From NCBI GenBank assembly GCA_963743595.1, contig CAVURW010000213.1, positions 1 through 6,814 of the forward strand: 6,814 bases of DNA, in the 5' to 3' direction. The notes under the pieces are model-generated. The model had not been told where the DNA came from. It was given only the letters and a program-made list of their open reading frames with translations, and ran no database searches. This stretch comes from CAVURW01 sp963743595 (GTDB taxonomy: Bacteria > Verrucomicrobiota > Verrucomicrobiia > Methylacidiphilales > UBA1321). Of the stretch, positions 1 through 6,000 are shown in pieces; the stretch's first letter is position 1; every line of letters begins with the position of its first letter. A program made the translations under genes and the position numbers.

Positions 1-1650
1 TTAGTTTCGTCTGAGCCACTGCTTTAGGGCTTGCGAGGTGTTGTTGGGGTTGTCGCGGATCAGTTTCGCAAGTTCTTCGGGAGTCAGGATGCCACGCTTG
101 TCTGGATGACCATTCCCATTTCCGTTACCGTTGGAATGCCCATTCCCGTTGGCGTGACCATTCCCGTTTTTAGAGGCACCATTTAAAGTCACGGCTGAGG
201 TAGATCTTTCGTAGGTCTCCAAGAGGGTCTCGAACGCATCCGGCTCATTCGTCTTTTTCTTTCCTGTGATTTGGCTCCGGAAGAACATCAATATGCCAAT
301 AGCGAAGAGAACCAGACAGCCCTGAGTGACATAGGGTAACCATTGACTCATTGAGGTCGGTAGAGTGCTCTTTACGGGCACGACAGCTGTGTCATCGAAG
401 ACATCGGCAAATGCAATTTCCTGGGTTTGAATGGTGTCCGCCCGATTATCGACTTGCGCGTAGCCAACTGCGGCTTTGACGATATTTTCCAGACCCGCAA
501 TTTCTTGCGTGGTACGGGGGATTGGTTTGCCTCCTGCAATCGGCTTCCGCTGATTGATCATGAGTGCGATCGTCAGCCTTTTGATGGCTCCAGCACCAAT
601 CGATCTGTTCTCAAGGGTCTTGCTGACTTCATATTGATTAGTCGTGTTTGTCCGCTTTTGCTCCGACAGTTTATTATCGCTCCCACCACCGGGCGTGTTC
701 GCCGTAGACCCTGCACCGCCTGCAGCCTCTTGATTTCGAGTGGAGTTATCTTCGTTATTAATCGTTTCGGTTTTAATGACAGAATTCTTCGGATCAAACC
801 GCTCTGTGGTCTCTTGGACCTGGCTGAAATCAATCTCAGAGGAAATACGCACGGCCGATTGCCCCGGCCCTAGTACTTGGTCGAGTAAGCTCTGTGCTTT
901 TTCTTGAAGGTAGAGCTCCAGCTCGGCGCGCTCCTTTTGCTGTTTGTCCCCATTGAACGTATCGCCTTCCACCGGTGAGTCTGCCGCCAGCGTGCGCCCA
1001 GCATTATCGACAACCGCAACGCGCTCCGGCTGCAAACGCTCGACGCCGTTAGCCACCAGAAACTGAATCGCCCGAACCTGCTCGGGCCGAAGCGATTTTC
1101 CAGGCTGCAACTGAATCATGACGGACGCCTTTGCCTCCGTTTTGACTTGGCCAAAAAGCTGATCTTCCGGAACGACAATGAGCACTCGCGCGTTTGCGAC
1201 CTCTTCCAGTTGGCGAATTGACCTGGCGAGCTCGCCTTCTAGCGCCCGGTAGTAATTGGCCCTTTGCATAAAGTCCGAGACGCCAAAGCTCGGCTTATCG
1301 AACAACTCGAACCCCGTACCGCCAGTTCCGGCTTCCCCAGGAGCCGAAATTCCCGCCGACGCCAAGCCCATGCGAATGCTGTAAACTTGTTGGGCGGGAA
1401 CCATCACCGTGTGACCTCCATCACTGACCTCGTATGTGATCTTCTTCGATTCCAGGTACTCCACGATCTTCGAAGTCTCCGTCGGAGATGTATTCGTACA
1501 CAGCAGCGTTAACCGGGGCTGACTCGCCAAATACACGACCCCGCCTAGCACCGAAAGCGAGAGAATGAGGCTCGCAATCAAAGAGCTTTTCCGGGAGGGT
1601 GAAAGCCCCTTCCAAATCGCCAAAACATTTTTCTTAATTTCGTCTAGCAT
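1..1650 (-). CDS. fliF: Flagellar MS-ring protein FliF
   Basis: FliF forms the MS ring in the inner membrane, the base on which rod, export gate and the FliG rotor ring assemble. The 549-residue product has the family layout. A short cytoplasmic N-terminus is followed by a membrane helix at about 22-42, then a periplasmic YscJ/FliF-type domain at about 46-220 (FELFDKPSFGVSDFMQRANYYRALEGELARSI region, 114-145). The second ring-building domain spans about 250-420, interrupted by a low-complexity Gly/Asn/Ser insert (about 300-330), as is usual. A second membrane helix lies at about 437-457. The last 30 residues (LTPEELAKLIRDNP...ALKQWL) match the FliG-binding tail. Between helix 2 and this tail is an Asn-Gly-His repeat (494-515). 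The ATG start lies 20 bp after the fliE stop without a strong Shine-Dalgarno site. The TAA stop is at the very left edge, so the gene is complete. Length is typical (about 530-560). Confidence 0.96.
   Translation of the reverse strand: MLDEIKKNVLAIWKGLSPSRKSSLIASLILSLSVLGGVVYLASQPRLTLLCTNTSPTETSKIVEYLESKKITYEVSDGGHTVMVPAQQVYSIRMGLASAGISAPGEAGTGGTGFELFDKPSFGVSDFMQRANYYRALEGELARSIRQLEEVANARVLIVVPEDQLFGQVKTEAKASVMIQLQPGKSLRPEQVRAIQFLVANGVERLQPERVAVVDNAGRTLAADSPVEGDTFNGDKQQKERAELELYLQEKAQSLLDQVLGPGQSAVRISSEIDFSQVQETTERFDPKNSVIKTETINNEDNSTRNQEAAGGAGSTANTPGGGSDNKLSEQKRTNTTNQYEVSKTLENRSIGAGAIKRLTIALMINQRKPIAGGKPIPRTTQEIAGLENIVKAAVGYAQVDNRADTIQTQEIAFADVFDDTAVVPVKSTLPTSMSQWLPYVTQGCLVLFAIGILMFFRSQITGKKKTNEPDAFETLLETYERSTSAVTLNGASKNGNGHANGNGHSNGNGNGNGHPDKRGILTPEELAKLIRDNPNNTSQALKQWLRRN
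106..171 (-). repeat. NGNGH repeat in FliF cytoplasmic tail
   Basis: A run of near-identical short units encodes NGNGH, ANGNGHS and NGNGNGNGHP (FliF residues 494-515). It lies between the second membrane helix and the FliG-binding C-terminal segment. The DNA repeats as variants of a 15-18 base unit (cattcccgtt and close relatives on the plus strand), so its length could vary by replication slippage. It is likely an unstructured linker; any metal binding by the histidines is speculation. Confidence 0.8.
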
Positions 1651-1670
1651 GTTTTAATCGGTTAGAGTTT

Positions 1671-2126
1671 CTAAACCTGCATCTGCATGACTTGCTGGTA
1701 GGCCTCAACAACCTTGTTGCGAACCTCTGCCAGAAACGTAAATGAGAGATTTGCCTCTTCTGTGGCGACCGTGGCTTCATGGACAGGCGTGGGTCCCCCT
1801 TGCAAAACATCCAAAACTTTATCGCTGGCAACCTGTTGCTTTGAATTAACGGCGTCGATCATTGATCCGACCATACCGCCCCAAGAATTGGGCGATTCTG
1901 AACCACCAACACCGCCCTCGATAAGCGGCTGCTCAACAGGTACACCTGTCGGAGCCGTTACGTTTAAATTTGAAAGCTGCTCTCCCAGCTGAGCACCAAA
2001 TTGATTCCCTAAGTTGCTGAGATTCCCCAGGTTGGCCCCTGCCTGGGCTGAACCGGCCGTAAACTGTTGCAGATCCTTAATTCCGCTGACTCCCGGGAGG
2101 GAGCTTAATGCTTCGATAGGGCTCAT
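1671..2126 (-). CDS. fliE: Flagellar hook-basal body protein FliE
   Basis: FliE joins the MS ring to the proximal rod and is among the first substrates needed for rod export. The diagnostic part is the C-terminal half, about residues 85-151. It has the VNSKQQ stretch, then EEANLSFTFLAEVRNKVVEAYQQVMQMQV, which fits the family pattern ...A.LS...l..vRNK.v.AYq.vM.Mqv that ends these proteins. At 151 residues it is longer than most FliE (about 100-110). The extra length is an N-terminal region rich in Asn, Gln, Gly and Leu (about 20-80). The ATG lies 2 bp after the flgC stop with no clear Shine-Dalgarno site, so translation is probably coupled to flgC. Its place between flgC and fliF is the classical order. 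A start further in (Met85) would leave too short a protein. Confidence 0.93.
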   Translation of the reverse strand: MSPIEALSSLPGVSGIKDLQQFTAGSAQAGANLGNLSNLGNQFGAQLGEQLSNLNVTAPTGVPVEQPLIEGGVGGSESPNSWGGMVGSMIDAVNSKQQVASDKVLDVLQGGPTPVHEATVATEEANLSFTFLAEVRNKVVEAYQQVMQMQV

Positions 2127-2128
2127 GA

Positions 2129-2548
2129 TTATTCAGCAATTCTTAGGGCGGAATCGACTAAGCTCCGCCCGGTTTGGATGACTTGGAGATTGGCTTGATA
2201 AGCCCTGCTGGCCGTCATCATATCCACCATCTCATTGAGAGGATTTACATTCGGCATCTCCACCATGCCTTGTGCATCGGCTTGCGGATGACCCGGCATG
2301 TAAACCCGCTGCATAGGGGAAGGGTCATCAATGATATTTGCCACTTCCACGCCTCCCGCCGATCCAGAAGAAGAGGCGTTGTCTAAAGCAGCTTGAAACA
2401 GAACCATCTTCCGGTGGTAGACCTTGCCTGTGGAATCGTGCGTATTCTGCGCATTCGCCAGGTTACCCGCGACCACCTCAAGCCGCGTCTGTTCCGCTCT
2501 CAGAGCGCTACTACTTGCTTCAATTCCAGGTATCATTCCCATAGACAC
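2129..2548 (-). CDS. flgC: Flagellar proximal rod protein FlgC
   Basis: FlgC is a subunit of the proximal rod of the flagellar basal body, exported by the flagellar type III system. The 139-residue product is of normal length. It has the N-terminal rod signature SSSALRAEQTRLEVVAGNLAN (about residues 12-32) followed by NAQNT. The C-terminal rod/hook signature is VNPLNEMVDMMTASRAYQAN and following residues (about 101-138, ending SLVDSALRIAE). A VYMPGHPQADAQGMV segment is typical of the family's middle. The start given is GTG; an in-frame ATG lies two codons downstream (2542). A GAAGGGG site inside the end of flgB favours the upstream GTG slightly, but both are possible. It is separated from flgB by 6 bp and from fliE by 2 bp, so it is mid-operon. 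Confidence 0.95.
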   Translation of the reverse strand: MSMGMIPGIEASSSALRAEQTRLEVVAGNLANAQNTHDSTGKVYHRKMVLFQAALDNASSSGSAGGVEVANIIDDPSPMQRVYMPGHPQADAQGMVEMPNVNPLNEMVDMMTASRAYQANLQVIQTGRSLVDSALRIAE

Positions 2549-2554
2549 TTTTTT

Positions 2555-3001
2555 CTACATGGCCCCTTCGCCGGTGATGGCGAATTTAATTCCATGGTAA
2601 TTATTAGTTAGCATCCGACTTGCAAAATCGAACCGAGTTGAGTTCTGCGTTAGATCCATCATCTCCGTCTCTAAATCGGTCGTGTTTCCGTCCGAGCGAG
2701 CCGTACCCTGGTTTTGCGCCTCAACAATCGATCCTCCTGGAATCGCTCCCGCCTCATCACCCCGCCGAAAAGCACCAAGTGCTTGATTGAATGCACGGGT
2801 AAAAGCTGGATCAACTTCCTTACGCTTATAGCCTGGTGTGTTTAGGTTCGAGAGATTCGAGGCAATTGCCTTTTGTTGATAAATGGATGCATCCAGTGTC
2901 AATTTGAGACCCTGAATAGCTCCAGCTCCGAACAACGCGTCGCTCATGCCGTCCTTGAGTGCATCGACCATGCCATTACGATAAATCAATGGTTTCTCCA
3001 T
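2555..3001 (-). CDS. flgB: Flagellar proximal rod protein FlgB
   Basis: FlgB is the innermost proximal rod subunit. Numbered from the ATG chosen here (148 residues), the rod signature DASIYQQKAIASNLSNLN-TPGYKRKEVD lies at 37-64. The C-terminal signature DGNTTDLETEMMDLTQNSTR (104-123) is followed by FASRMLTNNYHGIKFAITG, as in the family (DGNnVDle.EM..l..n...y......l). The frame is open further upstream and could start at TTG 3031, giving 158 residues. The ATG at 3001 has a GGAGAG Shine-Dalgarno site at good distance, so I chose it. It is slightly longer than usual (about 130-140) because of about 20 extra N-terminal residues. It is the first gene of the flgB-flgC-fliE-fliF block. What lies upstream is the divergent intergenic region, so the operon promoter should be there. 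Confidence 0.93.
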   Translation of the reverse strand: MEKPLIYRNGMVDALKDGMSDALFGAGAIQGLKLTLDASIYQQKAIASNLSNLNTPGYKRKEVDPAFTRAFNQALGAFRRGDEAGAIPGGSIVEAQNQGTARSDGNTTDLETEMMDLTQNSTRFDFASRMLTNNYHGIKFAITGEGAM

Positions 3002-3262
3002 GGTCTCTCCAGGAGGAATGTTCCAACCCAAAATACGCGCGTCGGAGTATTTTTCCGCTGAAACGTCACGAACCAGAAAATTACTCCTTCTTAGATAAAA
3101 AAACTGCCGCGCCGAAAGCGTCCTAAAACTCTTGCGAATTTTCGTTAAAGGATACGAATCGATGCCTAGCGCAACGAGTTCAAGCCAATCAATTTCTAAA
3201 AGATAAAGGAGCGACAGTGATTGAGATTCGGCTTATAAAGGAGGCATGGCAGCAAACACTGG
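3002..3262. promoter_or_regulatory. Divergent intergenic region, flgB / methyltransferase
   Basis: About 260 bp separate the flgB start from the methyltransferase frame on the opposite strand. Promoters for both directions must lie here or the genes must be read from farther off. I found no convincing sigma-70, sigma-28 or sigma-54 consensus. The best sigma-54-like match on the minus strand (TTGGC...TTGC, about 3174-3189) has the wrong spacing. The right end carries two copies of ATAAAGGAG (3203-3211 and 3235-3243), discussed with the short ORFs. Confidence 0.4.
3005..3010 (-). promoter_or_regulatory. Ribosome binding site deciding the flgB start
   Basis: On the minus strand the bases GGAGAG stand 3 bases before the ATG at 3001 (core GGAG 5 bases before). 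This is a good Shine-Dalgarno position. It supports the ATG over the upstream in-frame TTG at 3031. Confidence 0.6.
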
Positions 3263-3300
3263 TTGGAAAAGTTACTTCCAATGAAGGCCCCCAATTATGA
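3217..3300 (+). CDS. Possible 27-residue leader ORF before the methyltransferase
   Basis: A GTG at 3217 follows an AAAGGAG site (3205-3211) with 5 bases between, an excellent ribosome binding arrangement. It opens 27 codons (first residues V/M-IEIRLIKEAWQQ) before TGA at 3298-3300. It overlaps the start of the methyltransferase frame in another frame. Nothing in the peptide is recognised. It could be a leader peptide that couples or controls methyltransferase translation, the original N-terminus cut off by a frameshift, or chance. The good Shine-Dalgarno site is the only positive evidence. Confidence 0.3.
   Translation: MIEIRLIKEAWQQTLVGKVTSNEGPQL
3246..3284 (+). CDS. Possible 12-codon ORF with ATGA overlap to the methyltransferase
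   Basis: ATG at 3246 directly follows the strong site AAAGGAGG (3237-3244), though only 1 base separates them, which is too close for efficient initiation. It encodes MAANTGWKSYFQ and stops at TGA 3282-3284. That stop overlaps the methyltransferase ATG (3281-3283) as ATGA, the classic arrangement for translational coupling. This is low-confidence because of the poor spacing. Confidence 0.2.
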   Translation: MAANTGWKSYFQ

Positions 3301-4102
3301 AACACCCTCACGATTGGCTTCGTGTTTGGAGATGGAGTGGTCCGATTGGCTGCTATTTCCCTCAAATGAAGCCGTTAAGGGTTCATTGAGACCTCCCAGG
3401 GGCCCGGTTCTTCCCTCGTTCTACTTCAATTTAATCCAGTTTTTAGTTCGCCACGGAATACCGTTTCGTCACGAAAACATGAAGGTTTGCGACGTGGGCG
3501 GCGCGACCGGACGAGTCCTTTACGAATGGTTGAAGTTGGCTCCTAAAACGCAAGAGGCGATGCTCGTAGAATCGTCCGATACACTTTGTGAATGGGCACG
3601 GCATCTCTTGCTGGGGGATGCTTCGATCCCATTCATCCCGATGGTTCGATTCTTTGATCTACCAGAAGCGGTACGCCCAGCAAGAATTCCTCCAGCGGTA
3701 AGTACGTTTAGTGCGGCATCTGTTTTTGTCGAGTGTGTGGACGCCAATTCCGTTCCCCGCCCTAACGATTATTTTGATGTCGTTACCTGCTTGAACGTGG
3801 TGGACCGGGTTCTGGTTATCGAGGAACTCCTGTCGAGTTTGCATCGGATAGTAAAGCCGAAGGGCTTTCTAATTCTAGCGGCACCAATGGATTGGTTGGT
3901 CAATCGCGACCTTTCTCCCGAATCGCAAAATAAGCTTCGAATTGAGAACCTCCGTGAATTGCTTCCGCCTGATCAATGGAAGGTAGTGGACGAAACCGAA
4001 CTCGATTACGAACTTCGGGCCACCGCCCGTTGTTCCATTCGCTACACATCCCAAGTCCTCTGCGCGGTTAAGTTGCCGCATTCAATGGTCAGTAGTGGCT
4101 AG
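3263..4102 (+). CDS. Class I SAM-dependent methyltransferase, substrate unknown
   Basis: The 279-residue product has a Rossmann-type methyltransferase core. Motif I, which binds SAM, is VCDVGGATGR (75-84). An acidic residue at the end of strand 2 is in MLVESSD (100-106). The strand 4 motif YFDVVTCLNVVDRV lies at 170-183, and LHRIVKPKGFLILAAP (193-208) is the usual strand 5 region. This is the general small-molecule/protein methyltransferase type (Methyltransf_11/25-like). The CLNVVDR...PKGFLILAAPMDW stretch faintly recalls the mercaptohistidine (ovothiol) methyltransferase group, but that is not enough to name a substrate. About 70 residues precede the core and are not recognised. The start is uncertain: TTG 3263 (given) or ATG 3281, neither with a well-placed Shine-Dalgarno site. 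It is divergent from flgB, so a role in motility is only suggested by position. Confidence 0.8.
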   Translation: MEKLLPMKAPNYETPSRLASCLEMEWSDWLLFPSNEAVKGSLRPPRGPVLPSFYFNLIQFLVRHGIPFRHENMKVCDVGGATGRVLYEWLKLAPKTQEAMLVESSDTLCEWARHLLLGDASIPFIPMVRFFDLPEAVRPARIPPAVSTFSAASVFVECVDANSVPRPNDYFDVVTCLNVVDRVLVIEELLSSLHRIVKPKGFLILAAPMDWLVNRDLSPESQNKLRIENLRELLPPDQWKVVDETELDYELRATARCSIRYTSQVLCAVKLPHSMVSSG

Positions 4103-4170
4103 ATTCGATAGTCCATCCTAAGTTGTTCTCGATCCGCGAATCACCTGATACTCCGCCTCTTGGTAGCGCA

Positions 4171-4195
4171 GGTTTTCTATGAAATAGACCTTTTT
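4171..4195 (+). terminator. Weak rho-independent terminator candidate after the methyltransferase
   Basis: TCTAT-gaa-ATAGA forms a 5-bp stem, extended by GG/CC with a 3-base bulge, and is followed directly by five T residues (4191-4195). It lies about 70 bases after the methyltransferase stop. The stem is short and AT-rich, so it would be weak. Confidence 0.3.
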
Positions 4196-4247
4196 CCATT
4201 TCCCCACTCCCTGTCCCGCTAGATCCTCTCGTAACGTCTAACTGGCG

Positions 4248-4277
4248 GTCTGCTTTTCGGTCTCGACCGTAGCAGAC
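4248..4277. repeat. Long hairpin in the intergenic region
   Basis: GTCTGCT (4248-4254) pairs perfectly with AGCAGAC (4271-4277). An inner stem CGGT/ACCG (4258-4261, 4266-4269) closes a CTCG loop. The two stems are separated by an asymmetric internal loop (TTT against T). There is no T-run on either side, so it is not a standard terminator. It may be an RNA structure in the 3' part of the methyltransferase transcript or the leader of the HDOD transcript. Confidence 0.6.
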
Positions 4278-4340
4278 AATCACACACACTGGGCCCCAGC
4301 ACTAAAGAGGAAATAAGCGAATATCGGTCGATTGCTGTAT

Positions 4341-4367
4341 TCTTCGACTCAGTAATCAAATCGAAGA
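4341..4367. repeat. 7-bp inverted repeat upstream of the HDOD gene
   Basis: TCTTCGA (4341-4347) and TCGAAGA (4361-4367) are perfect inverted copies, 20 bases centre to centre with a 13-base gap, about 115 bases before the HDOD start. Two turns of helix apart, they could be an operator for a dimeric regulator. A chance occurrence is also possible. Confidence 0.35.
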
Positions 4368-4470
4368 GCACAAGTTCTATTTTTATGATAACATTAGATC
4401 AATTAGCGCTTATTCAATAAAAATACTAAGTTTTCCTAAGAAGAACGGTAATTATTCCGATTGGGTGTAC

Positions 4471-4476
4471 GAGGAG
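4471..4476 (+). promoter_or_regulatory. Ribosome binding site deciding the HDOD start
   Basis: GAGGAG lies 6 bases before ATG 4483. It lies inside the frame opened by the upstream GTG at 4465, which lacks such a site. This supports ATG 4483 as the real start. Confidence 0.65.
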
Positions 4477-4482
4477 ACTCCA

Positions 4483-5454
4483 ATGTTAAAGGAAAGCGTC
4501 ATGTTGAAGAAAGCGATCAAGTCTGAAGTGCCCAACCTCGAGAATTTAATTCCGAGAGGGAAAACGATCGAAACCGATATGCTCCGGGATCGCCTAATAA
4601 AAATTCTCAATTCTGAGGCGGAGGTGCTGCCGCCTACCTCGAGCCCCTTGGGTCGTTTGTGGAGGTTGGTAAATTCTCCGAACAGTACGTTAGAGGAGTG
4701 CGGCGAGACGATTAAACTCGACCCCGCCCTTACCACGCGGGTCTTTCGAGTCGCCAATAGTGCCGCAAATGCAGGCCACAATAATCAGCGTGCGACTAGT
4801 CTGGACGCCGCCCTCATGCGCATCGGATTAAGTCAACTCCGTGAGCTGGTATTCAACTCAGGCGTGTTGGCTCAATTTTCGTCTAGAGCCCTTCCCAAAG
4901 GTTGGGAACGATTTTGGTTGCGAAATATTTTAGTGGCCCGGACTGCGGAACGATTGGCATCCCTTTATTTTAGAACGAATGGCACCGAGTACTTGGCCGG
5001 ACTCTTGCACGATTCTGGAATCTCTTTCCTAGCAGAATTTTTTACCGAAGAATTTAATAAGATTTTCGATGGTTCATGCGCATACCTAGAAAACGAAACG
5101 CTCGTTTTTCCAGCTTCACATGCCGCCGTTTCTGCAGCAGTTTGTGCGCGGTCACTACTTCCCATGCGTGTGGTGAATGCCGTTATCTATCACCACCATC
5201 CCATGCTTTTAGAGGGGCAAACGGTAAAAACAGCGGGACAAAGTTCACAGTTTTTAGGGGTGATTTTGTTTCTTGCTGATCGTGGCGCTGATCTCAGCGG
5301 ATTTAGCGTAGGAGATGATCCCATGACCTTTGAAGAGATAAATGAAACGAAGGAAGCGAAATGGCTGAGTAACTTTGGCCCCGTTCATCTCGAAGAATTG
5401 ATTGCTGAAGAGCTTCCAAAAGCGGAAGAAACGTTCTCCATTTTTTGGTCGTAG
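4483..5454 (+). CDS. HDOD-domain protein, probable signalling regulator
   Basis: HDOD domains are relatives of HD phosphohydrolases that usually act as non-enzymatic signalling or scaffold modules, often in motility, chemotaxis or cyclic-di-GMP networks. In the 323-residue product (numbered from ATG 4483) the domain spans about 48-245. It begins with LPPTSSPLGRLWRLVN (49-64), then IKLDPALTTRVFRVANSA (77-94), matching the family's DPaLt.rlLrlaNSa. Next come SLDAALMRIGLSQLRELVF (106-124), the FW...LVARTAERLA helix (144-159) and YLAGLLHDSGI (170-180), which keeps the HD pair. The domain ends with SHAAVSAAVC and AVIYHHHP (212-240). About 80 C-terminal residues are not recognised, and there is no DNA-binding, GGDEF or receiver domain, so it is a stand-alone HDOD protein. 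The frame could start at GTG 4465, adding six residues. It may be read alone from its own upstream region. Confidence 0.88.
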   Translation: MLKESVMLKKAIKSEVPNLENLIPRGKTIETDMLRDRLIKILNSEAEVLPPTSSPLGRLWRLVNSPNSTLEECGETIKLDPALTTRVFRVANSAANAGHNNQRATSLDAALMRIGLSQLRELVFNSGVLAQFSSRALPKGWERFWLRNILVARTAERLASLYFRTNGTEYLAGLLHDSGISFLAEFFTEEFNKIFDGSCAYLENETLVFPASHAAVSAAVCARSLLPMRVVNAVIYHHHPMLLEGQTVKTAGQSSQFLGVILFLADRGADLSGFSVGDDPMTFEEINETKEAKWLSNFGPVHLEELIAEELPKAEETFSIFWS

Positions 5455-5775
5455 GGATTCAAGTACATTGTTGTGGACTGCTGCTGCGTAGATTAGATAG
5501 ACCAATGAAGGGCAAATTTTCGAGAAGGCTCCTGCAGAACCGGCAACTTTCGAGCCACAAATAGCCATGGCAGAGCACGAAACATCGATTGTAAGCCAGC
5601 CGATTATATACCTGCTGAGCGCGCAAAAAGGGCGCACTTGGCACAATAGGTTCTCCCTGTGGAGAACCCGAAGGTAGACGCTTTCTTAATTTAGTGACAG
5701 TCGCGGTTGCTCACAAAAAGAAGAGAAACCTGAGCTTTGTCATCACTCAAAACAGCTCGATTTCTTGGGATCTCA
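5455..5775. other. Region with no supported gene between HDOD gene and retroelement
   Basis: This stretch holds no gene I can support. An open plus-strand frame runs to a TAG at 5675-5677, with an ATG at 5567 that would give 36 residues. It has no ribosome binding site and no recognisable motif. A minus-strand frame at about 5691-5780 may carry a decayed continuation of the retroelement integrase, but the resemblance is too weak to call. The bacterial/retroelement boundary must lie somewhere here or just beyond, and no sharp composition change marks it. Confidence 0.5.
5649..5668. repeat. Perfect 8-bp hairpin after the HDOD gene
   Basis: GGTTCTCC (5649-5656) and GGAGAACC (5661-5668) form a perfect 8-bp stem around a CTGT loop, about 195 bases past the HDOD stop. 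No T-run follows on either strand, so it is not a classical terminator. It might still act as a transcript end or mark a boundary. Confidence 0.6.
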
Positions 5776-6000
5776 TCAAAGGAGTTTAGCGAGTGCGTGT
5801 TTGATTGTTTGGTTAATGCGTTCACAGGCGCCAGTGCACTGCGGATGGTACGCGATAGTGCGCAGTTTGCGAATGCGCCATTGCAGGAGGAACTCAAGAA
5901 AAGTTTCAGATTCGAAGTTGCGACCCTGATCGGTCAGTACTTTGTACAGAGCACAAAAGTTGAATATACCACGCGAGGAGAAATGCACGCACAATAGAAT
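5776..6000 (-). pseudogene. Retrotransposon integrase core, C-terminal part
   Basis: In a frame different from the preceding pol piece lie LTDQGRNFESETFLEFLLQW, RIRKLRTIAYHPQCTGACER and INQTIKHALAKLL. This is the second half of the retroviral-type integrase core. The catalytic Asp (codon 5929-5931) and Glu (codon 5821-5823) are separated by exactly 35 residues, the D,D-35-E spacing. The first catalytic Asp and about 85-100 residues that should precede it are absent. The upstream HFSSRGI may be a remnant of the HFyWpGm segment after the zinc-binding histidines. A TGA at 5776-5778 ends it where a normal integrase would continue (WDe.LP..v.AYN). It is not functional. The right limit given is approximate. 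Confidence 0.8.

Larger units (their letters stand above)
4103..4482. other. Intergenic region between methyltransferase and HDOD gene
   Basis: These 380 bases contain no supported gene. The left part has a weak terminator candidate and a long hairpin, and a short CTGGG-C-CCCAG palindrome lies at 4289-4299. From about 4370 to 4460 the DNA is AT-rich (TTATTCAATAAAAATACTAAG), as expected for a promoter of the downstream HDOD gene. I cannot assign firm -35 and -10 boxes. A minus-strand frame at 4089-4289 lacks a ribosome binding site and family motifs. Confidence 0.5.

Noticed and set aside
427..873. 148-codon plus-strand frame inside fliF
   Set aside because: It is antisense to well-conserved FliF ring-domain sequence, and has no ribosome binding site or family motif.
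3174..3189. Sigma-54-like TTGGC...TTGC on the minus strand upstream of flgB
   Set aside because: The GG and GC elements are 12 bases apart instead of 10, and the surrounding consensus is poor.
4089..4289. 66-codon minus-strand frame overlapping the methyltransferase end
   Set aside because: It has no Shine-Dalgarno site or recognisable motif, and it runs through the hairpin at 4248-4277.
5254..5646. 130-codon minus-strand frame overlapping the HDOD end
   Set aside because: Half of it is antisense to the HDOD gene, and its Cys-rich product resembles no known family.
5567..5677. 36-codon plus-strand ORF (MAEHETSIV...)
   Set aside because: It has no ribosome binding site and no recognisable homology, and the open length is within chance expectation.
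5691..5775. Possible further integrase homology (LSDDKAQVSLLFV) after the TGA at 5776
   Set aside because: The resemblance to the expected WD.LLP.V segment is too loose and needs another frame change; not reported as a feature.
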